Source: Thermogladius sp023256015 (lineage in GTDB: Archaea > Thermoproteota > Thermoprotei_A > Sulfolobales > Desulfurococcaceae). From it: a stretch of DNA of 64,000 bases. Shown here piece after piece: positions 17,483-25,198 of the stretch; within the stretch, counting starts at the first letter, position 1, and each line of letters begins with the position of its first letter. The DNA is taken from NCBI RefSeq assembly GCF_051131135.1, contig NZ_CP151274.1, positions 682,001-746,000 of the forward strand, read 5' to 3'. The notes below the pieces were generated by a model. The model saw nothing but the letters and a program-made list of their open reading frames with translations, did not search any database and was not told the origin of the DNA. The position numbers and the translations under genes were made by a program.

Positions 17483-17971
17483 GTGAGTTGTGTTGAATAT
17501 AGTTCGTTTCTCAACTCTTTACTTATCTTTTTGTGGGAGGTCTTGAAATTGCTCTGCAACTACTCGACTAGTAATTATGGTTTAACCAATGCCACGGTTT
17601 TAGGCGTTAACCCTAGAATTCGCAACGAAGAGACTAACAACGCGGTTATTGATCACGTGGCTGATATAATCAAGGTCTTTACAAGTAAGGGTCTCGCTAG
17701 AATAGTCTTCGTATCGATCGGCTTTGGTAACTTTCAATATAAGTTCCTTGGTAACGACTTGATGATGTCTCGGTAGTTCAGCAACAGAGCTGAAGACCCA
17801 GTGTTCATTGGTGAAAAGCTTGATCAAAGGCGGGTGTGCTGTGCCTATCTAACTACCTTGTCAGTCAAGAAGCCTTTAACGGCAATCACACATGATACGC
17901 AGTCACTAGAGTTAATCAAAAGCACCGACAGTAACAATAGCGAGATTGCGACCATGGACCCAAAAGGCTAG
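17483..17971 (+). pseudogene. Decayed polysaccharide pyruvyltransferase-like gene
   Basis: One frame runs from 17483 to a TAG at 17969-17971 with a single internal TAG at 17774-17776. Before the internal stop it reads TVLGVNPRIRNEETNNAVID and IVFVSIGFGNFQYKFLGNDL; after it VFIGEKLD and LTAITHDTQSLELI. The order (GVNPR start of the second domain, a strand with FGxxxxKFxxND, then an ITHDxxxxxL segment) resembles the C-terminal half of the polysaccharide pyruvyltransferase/CsaB family (PF04230). The N-terminal half is not seen. Family assignment is from memory of the pattern and moderate. The in-frame stop itself is direct observation. Confidence 0.45.
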
Positions 17972-17974
17972 ACC

Positions 17975-19366
17975 ATGATAGAACACCGAGGGTCATTAGT
18001 GGGAACACCGACAAAAGAGCTTCTTAGAAACGCTGAGGGCATTCTCGAAGTGCTCGTCGATGCCTCTCGAGAGTTAACCTCGGAGATTTCCAGTGCGTGT
18101 AGGATTCTTCACCTGCCAGGGGTGGAGGTGTTGCTTTCTCTGAAGGAGTTCCGGGAAGAAGAAAGCGAAAGTACGCTTATCGTGTGCGGTAGGTACGATC
18201 CAGTTAGCAGGGGGATCCTGGTTTCTCTACCGTGTCTGTTAAGATCAGGTGGGAATATTGCTGATGAATTCCTTGAGACCGTCTCTCACGAGCTTGTTCA
18301 CCACTGCCAGTTTGCTGGAGGCCCTGATAATATATGTGAGGTAAAACTTAGCATAAAGGATGCGGAGCTACTAGCTAAGATCCTACCCTACGATCATAGA
18401 CCGCATGAAATCGAGGCTTATAGCAAGCAACACGAGTTGAGCGAGTTAATTAAATCTTACCTAGGTAAGTCTGGGGAGCTCATAATGAGGGTGTTACGTA
18501 CGCTCAAAAACGATGTAGAGCTTGAACACCCACAGCGGTCTTTCACTCCAAGCTCAGACACAAGGGACGAGTGTAGCGCTGGATCATTGCTCTTCAAAAC
18601 TCTAGAAAACTTCGAGGTTAACGAGGTTGAGGTTGTTGTAGACCCGGACTTGTCCAAGGAGCCTGGCGAAGCTCAAATATATGTGCTTACAGACAGGGGT
18701 GTGGCAATCAAGTATTTGTGGCGCGAAGACTCACAAAAAGGCATCTACATGCCTTTAAAGCCTGTGAGCATTAGACTTCCCAGAGGGGAGTACCAGATTA
18801 AACACGTCAAGGCATCGTACAATTTCCTCGAAACCCCTCGAAGAAGCGAAGATCAAGATGCTAAATATAATATTCTGAAGCCGGCAGAGGTAGAGAGCTA
18901 CATTATTAATAACACTTGTAGGTTTGAGCAAAAAGCTATTCGCGCGGAGGATCTGATCTCCCTGATTTTGATGATATCGTTGGGAGTTTACGATAGTTGG
19001 CCGCGTAATGTGGATGACGTTAAAGAAATGCTAAGTAGGCTAAGCATGACTCCAAGAGGGGATTTGATCGAAATTGGTTTCTCCGTTGATAGTAGAGGAT
19101 CTTATGCCAAGCCCCAGCCAGTGTCAATCCTAATGTGTAAGGACGTTAAAATACAGGTGGACAGCGACTCCGTAGAGGTCGCAGCAATAGTGAGTAACTG
19201 GCCTAATTATTTGAACAAGCTAGTTGAAGCTGTTAAAGAGGACGTGGAAGTGTGCAAAAAGTTCAAACTACCGGAGGCAAGAATAGGAAATATATTCACT
19301 TCAGTAGAGCATGAACTTGAACTTGAGGTGACCTTCCCAGAGAAACCCAATTACAAGCAGGGCTAA
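17975..19366 (+). CDS. Unknown protein with HExxH zinc-metalloprotease motif
   Basis: This 463-residue protein shows HELVH at 105-109 (in ETVSHELVHHCQ) and, 38 residues later, RPHEIEAY, whose E147 is well placed as a third zinc ligand as in gluzincin-type peptidases. No signal peptide or membrane span is visible, so it is probably cytoplasmic. The remaining 300 residues are acidic, beta-rich and match nothing I recognise; a PVSIRLPRGEYQI stretch looks like a small beta-sandwich. It starts 3 nt after the pseudogene and ends at the edge of the AT-rich island. Alternative: an inactive metal-binding protein. Confidence 0.6.
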   Translation: MIEHRGSLVGTPTKELLRNAEGILEVLVDASRELTSEISSACRILHLPGVEVLLSLKEFREEESESTLIVCGRYDPVSRGILVSLPCLLRSGGNIADEFLETVSHELVHHCQFAGGPDNICEVKLSIKDAELLAKILPYDHRPHEIEAYSKQHELSELIKSYLGKSGELIMRVLRTLKNDVELEHPQRSFTPSSDTRDECSAGSLLFKTLENFEVNEVEVVVDPDLSKEPGEAQIYVLTDRGVAIKYLWREDSQKGIYMPLKPVSIRLPRGEYQIKHVKASYNFLETPRRSEDQDAKYNILKPAEVESYIINNTCRFEQKAIRAEDLISLILMISLGVYDSWPRNVDDVKEMLSRLSMTPRGDLIEIGFSVDSRGSYAKPQPVSILMCKDVKIQVDSDSVEVAAIVSNWPNYLNKLVEAVKEDVEVCKKFKLPEARIGNIFTSVEHELELEVTFPEKPNYKQG

Positions 19367-19519
19367 CAATAATTTACTAAGCGGGATCTCAGAAACACAT
19401 ATCACCAACCGCGATTCACCTCAAAAGAATCCCCAGTTCTTAAACAAAACCCCAACAAATACACGGAGTGAAACAAAGACTACAAACTTGTCTGGTGCGG
19501 ACCGTGTGTACCTGAGGTA

Positions 19520-20023
19520 GTGCTCGTCGAGCTGGTGGTCTTCCCGGACAGCAGGGGGTTCTTCGCGGAGCTCTTCAAGGGGAGCGACTTCGCCTCCAGG
19601 GGCCTCCCCGCGGGCTTCGCACAGGTGAACCTCAGCTACTCTAGGAGGGGCGTGGTGAGGGGGCTACACTACCAGGTCGAGCCCATGGAGCAAGGCAAGC
19701 TGGTGTACGTGGTCAAGGGGAGGGTCTACGACGTGGCGGTGGACGTGAGGGCCGGGTCGCCCTGGTTCGGCAGGCACGTGGGCGTCTTCCTGGAGCCGGG
19801 CCTAGCCCTCTGGATACCCCCGGGCTTCGCCCACGGCTTCCAGGCGCTGGAGGACACGCTCCTCCTCTACCTGGTCACCAAGGAGTACAGCCCACTCCAC
19901 GAGAGGTGTATCAGGTGGGACGACCCCGAACTGGCGATAGACTGGCCGATAAGAGAGGGCGTCATAGTGAGCGAGAAGGACAAGAAGTGCCCCGGGTTCA
20001 GGGAGGCCGAGAAGTTCAGGTGA
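19520..20023 (+). CDS. rfbC: dTDP-4-dehydrorhamnose 3,5-epimerase (N-terminally short)
   Basis: This 167-residue cupin enzyme has FPDSRGFFAELF (8-19), RGLHYQ with the catalytic His50, the KLVYVVKGRVYDVAVDVR core, WIPPGFAHGF (98-107) and YLVTKEYSP carrying the conserved Tyr region. It converts dTDP-4-keto-6-deoxyglucose to the 4-keto-rhamnose form in dTDP-rhamnose synthesis. The start GTG 19520 leaves out the usual first 10-15 residues of the family, and no start codon lies further upstream before a stop at 19469. The truncation falls exactly where AT-rich DNA turns GC-rich. Complete rfbA, rfbB and rfbD partners are not in the window. Confidence 0.85.
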   Translation: MLVELVVFPDSRGFFAELFKGSDFASRGLPAGFAQVNLSYSRRGVVRGLHYQVEPMEQGKLVYVVKGRVYDVAVDVRAGSPWFGRHVGVFLEPGLALWIPPGFAHGFQALEDTLLLYLVTKEYSPLHERCIRWDDPELAIDWPIREGVIVSEKDKKCPGFREAEKFR

Positions 20024-20371
20024 GCAAAGCCCTCGACAGCCTTCTTCGTTCACCCGGCCGGCGCCGACGGCAGCGCCTACTCTATCACCTTGGGGGCCTC
20101 TCAGTCAGCGTACACACTCCAACCGCCAGTAGAGCCCGTCTCGGGCTCCTTCGAAGCCCCGGCAGCCGGGTGTGGCGGCAGCGTAGTTCGTAGGAGGCCT
20201 AGACCTCGTGTCTGGCGGGTGTTGCTCTGGTGTTCAACGTACGGGATAGACCCCCTCCCGTACGCCGCTGCCAGAGACCATGGGCTAGCGTTCCTGGCAC
20301 CGGGTGTGAGGCTTGTCGAGCTCCTTAAGAGAGCGGGCTTGGACATAGGCATCGTGCCTACACCTGTTTAA
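20024..20371 (+). other. Unassigned open frame after rfbC, possibly relic
   Basis: In the same frame as rfbC, after its TGA at 20021-20023, the sequence stays open for 116 codons to a TAA at 20369-20371. An internal ATG-like start (TTG 20090) would give 93 residues. The end (ELLKRAGLDIGIVPTPV) is protein-like, but the middle is Arg/Pro-rich. I do not recognise it. A relic of a further dTDP-rhamnose gene is possible but only a guess. Confidence 0.25.
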
Positions 20372-20434
20372 TCCGCGGGTACACTAAGCGGCCGCAAACA
20401 ACGCAATTCGTTGATAGGAAAAAGAGTGTGAGGT

Positions 20435-20443
20435 GTTTATTAG
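20435..20443 (+). promoter_or_regulatory. TATA box for the beta-helix protein gene
   Basis: The sequence GTTTATTAG lies 45 nt before the TTG start at 20488, which leaves room for a leader of about 20 nt. Confidence 0.45.
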
Positions 20444-20487
20444 CCAGTACACTAGTAGATCCACCCAACGGTGTGTGGTTTTAGGTT

Positions 20488-21981
20488 TTGAGGCCACCCT
20501 TGTCATCAGCTTGCCTAGTCCTAATCCTACTACTGCTATCCATGCCGGTCGTGGCCAGGGGCTCGACTATCAGGGTCCCCGGCGACTACGGGAGTATCCA
20601 GGCCGCCCTGGACCACGCCTCTATGGGGGACGTCATACTAGTGTCCAGGGGCTCTTACAAGGGCTTCACGGTGTCTAAGAGTGTAACAGTCATCGGCGAG
20701 AGCAACGAGACCGTGGTAGTCTACGGCGGGGTCGTCGTCTCGGCTAACGGGGTGAAGCTTGGTAACCTCAAGATAGTCCTCGACGAGAGCACGGGCGGCT
20801 CGGTAGCCGTCCTAGTCAAGGGACTCGACGCCGTCCTCACCAACATTGTAGTCGAAAGCTACAAGTACGGCGTCCAAGTCGGCAGCGCCGACAGTAAGGC
20901 TAGTGCCTTAATCGAGTACAGCAGCATCCGCTCGGGGAGAGAGGCCGTCTACGGCTACTGCACGAGCCTCAGCTTGTTCTACAACACCGTTGTCTCGGAG
21001 AGCGCGGCTGCTGTAGCCTACTGCGGCCGAATGGACGTGGAGTTCAACAGGGTCGCCTCCGAGGGGGTCGGGGTGGCCGTCGGCGGGGCCTTGAGCGAGG
21101 GTAATATTGCGAGGGGGAACGAGGTCAACATCACCGGTAGCGCAGCGGGTATACTCGTCGACGGGAAGAGCCACTTAATAGAGGGTAACAGGGTGCTCAA
21201 CGGGGGGATAGACGTCCGGGGCAGCCAGAGCGTTATCGAGCGGAACCAGGTTACGACCCCGGGTAACGGGGTCAACCTAGTCGGCGACGGGAACGTCGTC
21301 GAGGCTAACACCGTAAGCGCTGGGGGTCACGCTATAGAGCTCTACGGTAGCGGGAACCTGATACTGAACAACACGCTCTCGGGAGGTAGAGGGGTTCACG
21401 GCTCGAACGGCAGGGGGAACTCTATAGCCTTCAACTTAATCAACAGGACTGGAAACGTCGGAGTGTACATGTCGAAGTACACTAGCCAGAACACTATCTA
21501 CGGCAACACTTTCTGGCTCTGCTACAACTACGAGGCGGCCGACGAGAGCGGTGGCAACACTTGGTACAACGAGACTATTAGGATGGGCAACTACTGGTCT
21601 AACAACAAGGCACCCGACTTGGACGGCGACGGTATAACAGACCAGCCCTACCCTATACCAACGACCACCGGCATCGAGATACTAGACAAATACCCGTTGG
21701 CGAGACCACTAGTAGCCCCAGAGCAAACCACGACCACGGCGACAACCACGAAGCCAACGCAGACGACGCCAACGACACCCCCATCCACATCCACTACAAC
21801 ACCCACGACCACGCAACAGACCGCTACAAACACGGCTACTACCAAACCTACTCCAGCCACGGACACAACAAGCAGCCAGGCCGGCGGGGGAGGGTACACG
21901 AGCATACTACTAGTATCAGCCCTGGTAGTGCTACTCACAGCCACGGCAGCGTTGTTCGCGGTAAAGAAGACTCGCGGATAG
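20488..21981 (+). CDS. Secreted parallel beta-helix surface protein with Thr-rich stalk
   Basis: This 497-residue protein starts at TTG 20488 with a signal peptide (hydrophobic 7-20, cleavage near VARGS). Residues about 27-390 form repeated beta-helix coils (PbH1/NosD-like; TIRVPGDYGSIQAALDHASM is the typical opening and N-x-V/I-x-x-N turns recur). Then comes a stalk of about 60 residues almost entirely Thr, Pro and Ala, likely O-glycosylated. It ends with GGGGYTSILLVSALVVLLTA, a single membrane anchor, and a basic tail. It should sit on the cell surface. Its place among glycan genes makes it a natural glycosylation target. Related proteins bind or cut polysaccharides; no catalytic residues were identified. 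Confidence 0.82.
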   Translation: MRPPLSSACLVLILLLLSMPVVARGSTIRVPGDYGSIQAALDHASMGDVILVSRGSYKGFTVSKSVTVIGESNETVVVYGGVVVSANGVKLGNLKIVLDESTGGSVAVLVKGLDAVLTNIVVESYKYGVQVGSADSKASALIEYSSIRSGREAVYGYCTSLSLFYNTVVSESAAAVAYCGRMDVEFNRVASEGVGVAVGGALSEGNIARGNEVNITGSAAGILVDGKSHLIEGNRVLNGGIDVRGSQSVIERNQVTTPGNGVNLVGDGNVVEANTVSAGGHAIELYGSGNLILNNTLSGGRGVHGSNGRGNSIAFNLINRTGNVGVYMSKYTSQNTIYGNTFWLCYNYEAADESGGNTWYNETIRMGNYWSNNKAPDLDGDGITDQPYPIPTTTGIEILDKYPLARPLVAPEQTTTTATTTKPTQTTPTTPPSTSTTTPTTTQQTATNTATTKPTPATDTTSSQAGGGGYTSILLVSALVVLLTATAALFAVKKTRG

Positions 21982-22010
21982 TCTAGTGCTCCACCACGAT
22001 ACAAACCGCT

Positions 22011-22246
22011 TGAAACAGCTTTACAAGGGTCGAAAAAGCCCGAGATGCTATAATGGAAGCTCTCGCGCTAGGCAACCCTACGTGAGGAGCGGCGAGGACT
22101 ACAAGGCCTACCTGGTCTCGCTAGTGTACGTGGTGGACAACATAGATAGCTTCAAGCAGTCCCGGATAAGGGAAGTGGCCAGAAAGTACTTCTCCTGGGA
22201 GTCCTTCGTCGAGGACTTCGGAAGCGCATTGAGAAAACTCGGGTAG
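22011..22246 (+). pseudogene. C-terminal relic of a family 4 glycosyltransferase
   Basis: In one frame (about 22030-22083) the sequence reads RDAIMEALALGNPT, the E-x-LALG-x-P donor-site stretch of GT4 enzymes. In the next frame, ending at 22246, it reads SGEDYKAYLVSLVYVVDN followed by FSWESFVEDFGSALRKLG, the usual last helices of such enzymes. The two parts are adjacent but in different frames and the first 300 residues are absent, so the gene is dead. A frame opening at GTG 21986 spans the second part. Confidence 0.6.
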
Positions 22247-22446
22247 CCGCCTGGACTCGTGACCCGGAGCGGTGTAGTGTCCACGTAGGCGAGGAGCCGC
22301 TAAATAGGGCCCCCGAGTATTGGCCCAGGAATACGCCACGGGCCGACCGGGAGGCGACACCCGCCTGGAAGAGCGGGCTATTCGGGGAGCAGGTGGCGGC
22401 GGGACAGCGTAGCTGTAGCGCGGCTACCGAGTGGCGGGCCGCCCTG

Positions 22447-22453
22447 TTTTAAT
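22447..22453 (+). promoter_or_regulatory. TATA-like element before the second kinase-like gene
   Basis: TTTTAAT stands alone in a very GC-rich 240-nt spacer, 33 nt before the ATG at 22487. A tiny frame (ATG 22471, 7 codons) overlaps the gene start and is probably chance. Confidence 0.45.
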
Positions 22454-22486
22454 TCCGGGCGGGACATTCTATGAAACCTGATTGCT

Positions 22487-23095
22487 ATGGGTAGAGCTGT
22501 TGTCCTGTCGGGCTGCGACGGTAGCGGTAAGACGACTGTTGCGAGGGCCCTGTCCTCCTACCTGGCGGCCTCTCACAGGGCCTCGACCCACTGGTTGAGG
22601 GGGAGCCACCTCCACGTCTCGCTACTCTACAGGCTCCTCTCGAAGACTAAGACCTTCAGCGGCGCCGACAACCCCTACTACAAGCTCTCTGTGCCGCCGG
22701 CTCTCAGGGGGCTGTTCGCGCTACTGGAGTTCACGGGGTTCCTGCCCCAGCTGCTCGCGAGGCGGCTGAGGCTCCTCTTCAGCGACGTCGTCGTGTGCGA
22801 CAGGGGCGTCTTGGACTTCCTGGTCTGGGTCTCGGCCACGCTGAGGTGCGAGGGCTTCCTCGGGACAGCGCTCGGCAGGTTCCTGCTAGCCCTGGCCTCC
22901 AGGGAGAGGCCCGTCGTCCTGACGGCGAGGCTGGACGTGCTGAGGAGGAGGGCCGACGTGCCGCCCTCTTTCCTTAAAGCAGAGTACGCCTACTACACTG
23001 TACTAGCGAGGTACATCGCCTCAATCACTGTGGACACCTCTAGTAGCAGGCCGGCCAGGACAGCCGCGGAGGTGCTGTATAGACTTGAGCTCTAG
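22487..23095 (+). CDS. Thymidylate-kinase-like P-loop protein (second copy)
   Basis: This 202-residue protein has Walker A GCDGSGKTT at about 9-17, a THWLRGSH segment and VVCDRGVLDFLVW (DR-x-x-x-D) near 104-116, then a short lid RLDVLRRRADV. It is related in layout to the protein at 16608 but is GC-rich, so it belongs to the backbone composition. A phosphotransfer on a nucleotide or sugar is likely and the substrate is unknown. The following nucleotidyltransferase-fold gene overlaps it by 11 nt, so the two are probably translated together. Confidence 0.75.
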   Translation: MGRAVVLSGCDGSGKTTVARALSSYLAASHRASTHWLRGSHLHVSLLYRLLSKTKTFSGADNPYYKLSVPPALRGLFALLEFTGFLPQLLARRLRLLFSDVVVCDRGVLDFLVWVSATLRCEGFLGTALGRFLLALASRERPVVLTARLDVLRRRADVPPSFLKAEYAYYTVLARYIASITVDTSSSRPARTAAEVLYRLEL

Positions 23096-23948
23096 GACCC
23101 TGAGGCTGGTCAGGGCGCTGGAGGGCCTGGAGAAGCCGGGGGAGGGCGAGCTGGGGGAGCTGGTTGAGGCGGCTGGCTTGAACAAGGTGCTACTGGGCTT
23201 CCTCAGGTCTGCGGGCGTGGAGGGCGAGGCGAGTCGCCGCGAGGAGGAGAGGTACAAGCGGTTCAGCAGCGTCGTGGGGGAGGTGGCCGGCGCGCTGAGG
23301 GGGCTGGACTACGCGCTACACAAGTTCAGGAAGCCGGTGGAGCACGTCTCGGTCGACGTAGACGTCCTGGTCGACGCACGGCAGCTACCCGAGGCGGTCA
23401 AGAGGCTGGCGTCTAGGGGCTTCGGGGTCGAGGTCTGGGAGAAGTACACGGTCACGATGACGAGGGGGCGGGCTATAGTAGACCTCTACACGCACCCCTC
23501 CTTCGCGTGGGTTGTTTACCTAGACGGGGAGGAGCTCCTCGAGTGCTGCACGGAGGAGTTCGAGTGGGAGGGCCTCGAGCTCAGGGGCCTCACAAAAGAG
23601 GCAGAGGTAGTCGTCACAGCAGCACACGCGGTGTACAAAGAGCACGTCTACCTCCTAGCAGACTACTTCACGGTGAAGAAGTGGCTCAACAAGAGGGCCC
23701 TAGACCTCGCGGGAGAGCTCGGGGTAGAGGACTCCCTCAGGGCGTCCACACGCTTGAACGAGCTGGTGGACAGCGGGCTAGTGGAGCTACCCTCGAGGAT
23801 ACCGGTCTCCTACCTAGCCGGTGCCTACGCGCGCAAGCTGTTCAGGGACAGCGTGTTCAGGTCGACCCTAGTCAACGCGCTGGAGTACATGCTGACGGAG
23901 AGAGCCGGTAGATCGGTCAAGTGGAGGCTGACGAGGGCCTCCTACTGA
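23085..23948 (+). CDS. Nucleotidyltransferase-fold protein (NTP_transf_5-like), second copy
   Basis: This 287-residue protein starts at TTG 23085 inside the kinase-like gene. It has DYALHKFRKPVEHVSVDVDV, the DxD pair of a Pol-beta-type nucleotidyltransferase, followed by a third acid in IVDLYTHPS and a helical C-terminal half with TAAHAVYKEHVYLLADYF. Order and spacing match the protein at 14562. Members of this uncharacterised group are assumed to transfer NMP to a small molecule or protein. Here the tight link to a kinase-like gene suggests a two-step phosphorylation plus nucleotidyl transfer, which is inference. Confidence 0.65.
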   Translation: MSSRTLRLVRALEGLEKPGEGELGELVEAAGLNKVLLGFLRSAGVEGEASRREEERYKRFSSVVGEVAGALRGLDYALHKFRKPVEHVSVDVDVLVDARQLPEAVKRLASRGFGVEVWEKYTVTMTRGRAIVDLYTHPSFAWVVYLDGEELLECCTEEFEWEGLELRGLTKEAEVVVTAAHAVYKEHVYLLADYFTVKKWLNKRALDLAGELGVEDSLRASTRLNELVDSGLVELPSRIPVSYLAGAYARKLFRDSVFRSTLVNALEYMLTERAGRSVKWRLTRASY

Positions 23949-24043
23949 GCCCTTCCACCGCGTGCGAGCGGCCGCGCGGCTACGCGTAGCCCGGGGCGAT
24001 GAGCCTATACACTTCAATACCCATCCGCCCAGCCGACGGTAAA

Positions 24044-24077
24044 GCACCCGGCCCCGCCCCTAATGCGGGGAGGGTGC
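24044..24077. other. Strong GC hairpin in intergenic space
   Basis: GCACCC at 24044-24049 pairs with GGGTGC at 24072-24077, and CCCCGC at 24052-24057 pairs with GCGGGG at 24065-24070, with a two-against-one internal loop and a 7-nt loop CCCTAAT. It is followed by no T-run, so it is not an obvious terminator. It lies between two genes on the same strand, 49 nt before the TATA box of the next. It could be an RNA element or a protein-binding site. Confidence 0.45.
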
Positions 24078-24125
24078 CAGTGGTCGATCCTCTGGGGGTA
24101 CCTGCGTGGTTTGCGGTCTTTTGAA

Positions 24126-24134
24126 GCTTTATTA
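24126..24134 (+). promoter_or_regulatory. TATA box for the epimerase gene
   Basis: GCTTTATTA stands out in GC-rich sequence, 60 nt before the TTG at 24195. This implies a leader of about 35 nt. Confidence 0.5.
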
Positions 24135-24194
24135 GCGAGCGGGCCTCTAATCTAGCTAGCGTACACGCGGACAGGCAACCAGCGGTGTGCTCGG

Positions 24195-25163
24195 TTGAGC
24201 AGGTTTGTCCTGGTCACGGGGGGAGCGGGGTTCATCGGCAGCCACCTCGTCGACAGGCTAGTCCTCGAAGGGTACAGGGTTAGAGTCGTCGACAACCTCA
24301 GCAGCGGCAGGCTCGAGAACCTGGAGAGGCACAGGGGGAGTAGCTCCGTTGAAGTAGTGGTGGGCGACCTCAAGGACCCCGGCACGGCCCTCAAGGCCGT
24401 GGAGGGTGTTGAGGCAGTCTTCCACTTCGCCGCGAACCCCGAGGTGAGGGTCAGCACCACCAACCCCGAGGTACACTTCAGCGAGAACGTGGTGGCGACC
24501 TTCAACCTCCTCGAGGCGATGAGGAGGAGGGGTGTTAGAGACCTCGTCTTCGCGTCGTCGAGCTCGGTCTACGGGGAGCCGGGCCACATACCAGTGGGTG
24601 AGGAGGAGCCCGTGAGGCCCGTCTCGGTGTACGGCGCCAGCAAGGCCGCCTGCGAGAACTTGATGCACGCGTACTCCAGGCTCTACGGCATCAGGGCCGT
24701 CTCCCTCAGGTACGCGAATATCGTGGGGCCCAGGCTGAGGCACGGCGTTATATGGGACTTGGTAAACAAGCTCCTGGCAAACCCCAGGGAGCTCGAGGTG
24801 CTGGGGGATGGGACCCAGACCAGGAGCTACCTCCACGTGTCCGAGGCAGTCGAGGCCACCCTACTAGCCTGGCGGAGGGCGGGGGAGGGCTTCGCCGTCT
24901 ACAACGTCGGGAACGAAGACTGGATAACCGTCAACGACGTGGTGAGGATAGTACTGAGCGAGATGGGGCTGGAAGGGGTGAAGCTGGTCTACAAGCCCGT
25001 GGCCCACGGCGTGGGCTGGCCGGGGGACGTGAAGCGCATAGCCTTGAGAATAGACAAGTTGAAGAAGCTGGGCTTCAGCCCGTCTATGAACTCCACGGCC
25101 AGCGTTACTGCTACCGTTAGGGCGCTGCTTGAAGAGATAGGGAGAGGAACACCCCACGGTTAG
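24195..25163 (+). CDS. NAD-dependent sugar-nucleotide epimerase/dehydratase
   Basis: This 322-residue extended SDR protein has the NAD-binding GGAGFIGS (9-16), VVDNLSSG, the GDLKD acid loop, catalytic SSSSVYG (121-127) and Y146-GAS-K150. Members include UDP-glucose 4-epimerase, UDP-glucuronate decarboxylase and dTDP-glucose 4,6-dehydratase. The DNLSSG/HFAANPEVR pattern fits a UDP-hexose 4-epimerase-type best. It should supply nucleotide sugars for the neighbouring glycosyltransferases. The start is TTG 24195. A decayed relative is at 6828. Confidence 0.88.
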   Translation: MSRFVLVTGGAGFIGSHLVDRLVLEGYRVRVVDNLSSGRLENLERHRGSSSVEVVVGDLKDPGTALKAVEGVEAVFHFAANPEVRVSTTNPEVHFSENVVATFNLLEAMRRRGVRDLVFASSSSVYGEPGHIPVGEEEPVRPVSVYGASKAACENLMHAYSRLYGIRAVSLRYANIVGPRLRHGVIWDLVNKLLANPRELEVLGDGTQTRSYLHVSEAVEATLLAWRRAGEGFAVYNVGNEDWITVNDVVRIVLSEMGLEGVKLVYKPVAHGVGWPGDVKRIALRIDKLKKLGFSPSMNSTASVTATVRALLEEIGRGTPHG

Positions 25164-25198
25164 CCGTTCACCAGTCTCTGGATAGGTGGTCTCAAGAC

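Noticed and set aside
22471..22494. Seven-codon leader frame before the kinase-like gene
   Set aside because: Too short and without repeats or regulatory codons to support attenuation.
23949..24043. Possible C/D box sRNA (GCGATGA near 23997)
   Set aside because: No matching D box CTGA at useful distance and the C box is imperfect.
24258..24836. 192-codon minus-strand frame opposite the epimerase gene
   Set aside because: Shadow of a confident SDR gene, without promoter or motif.
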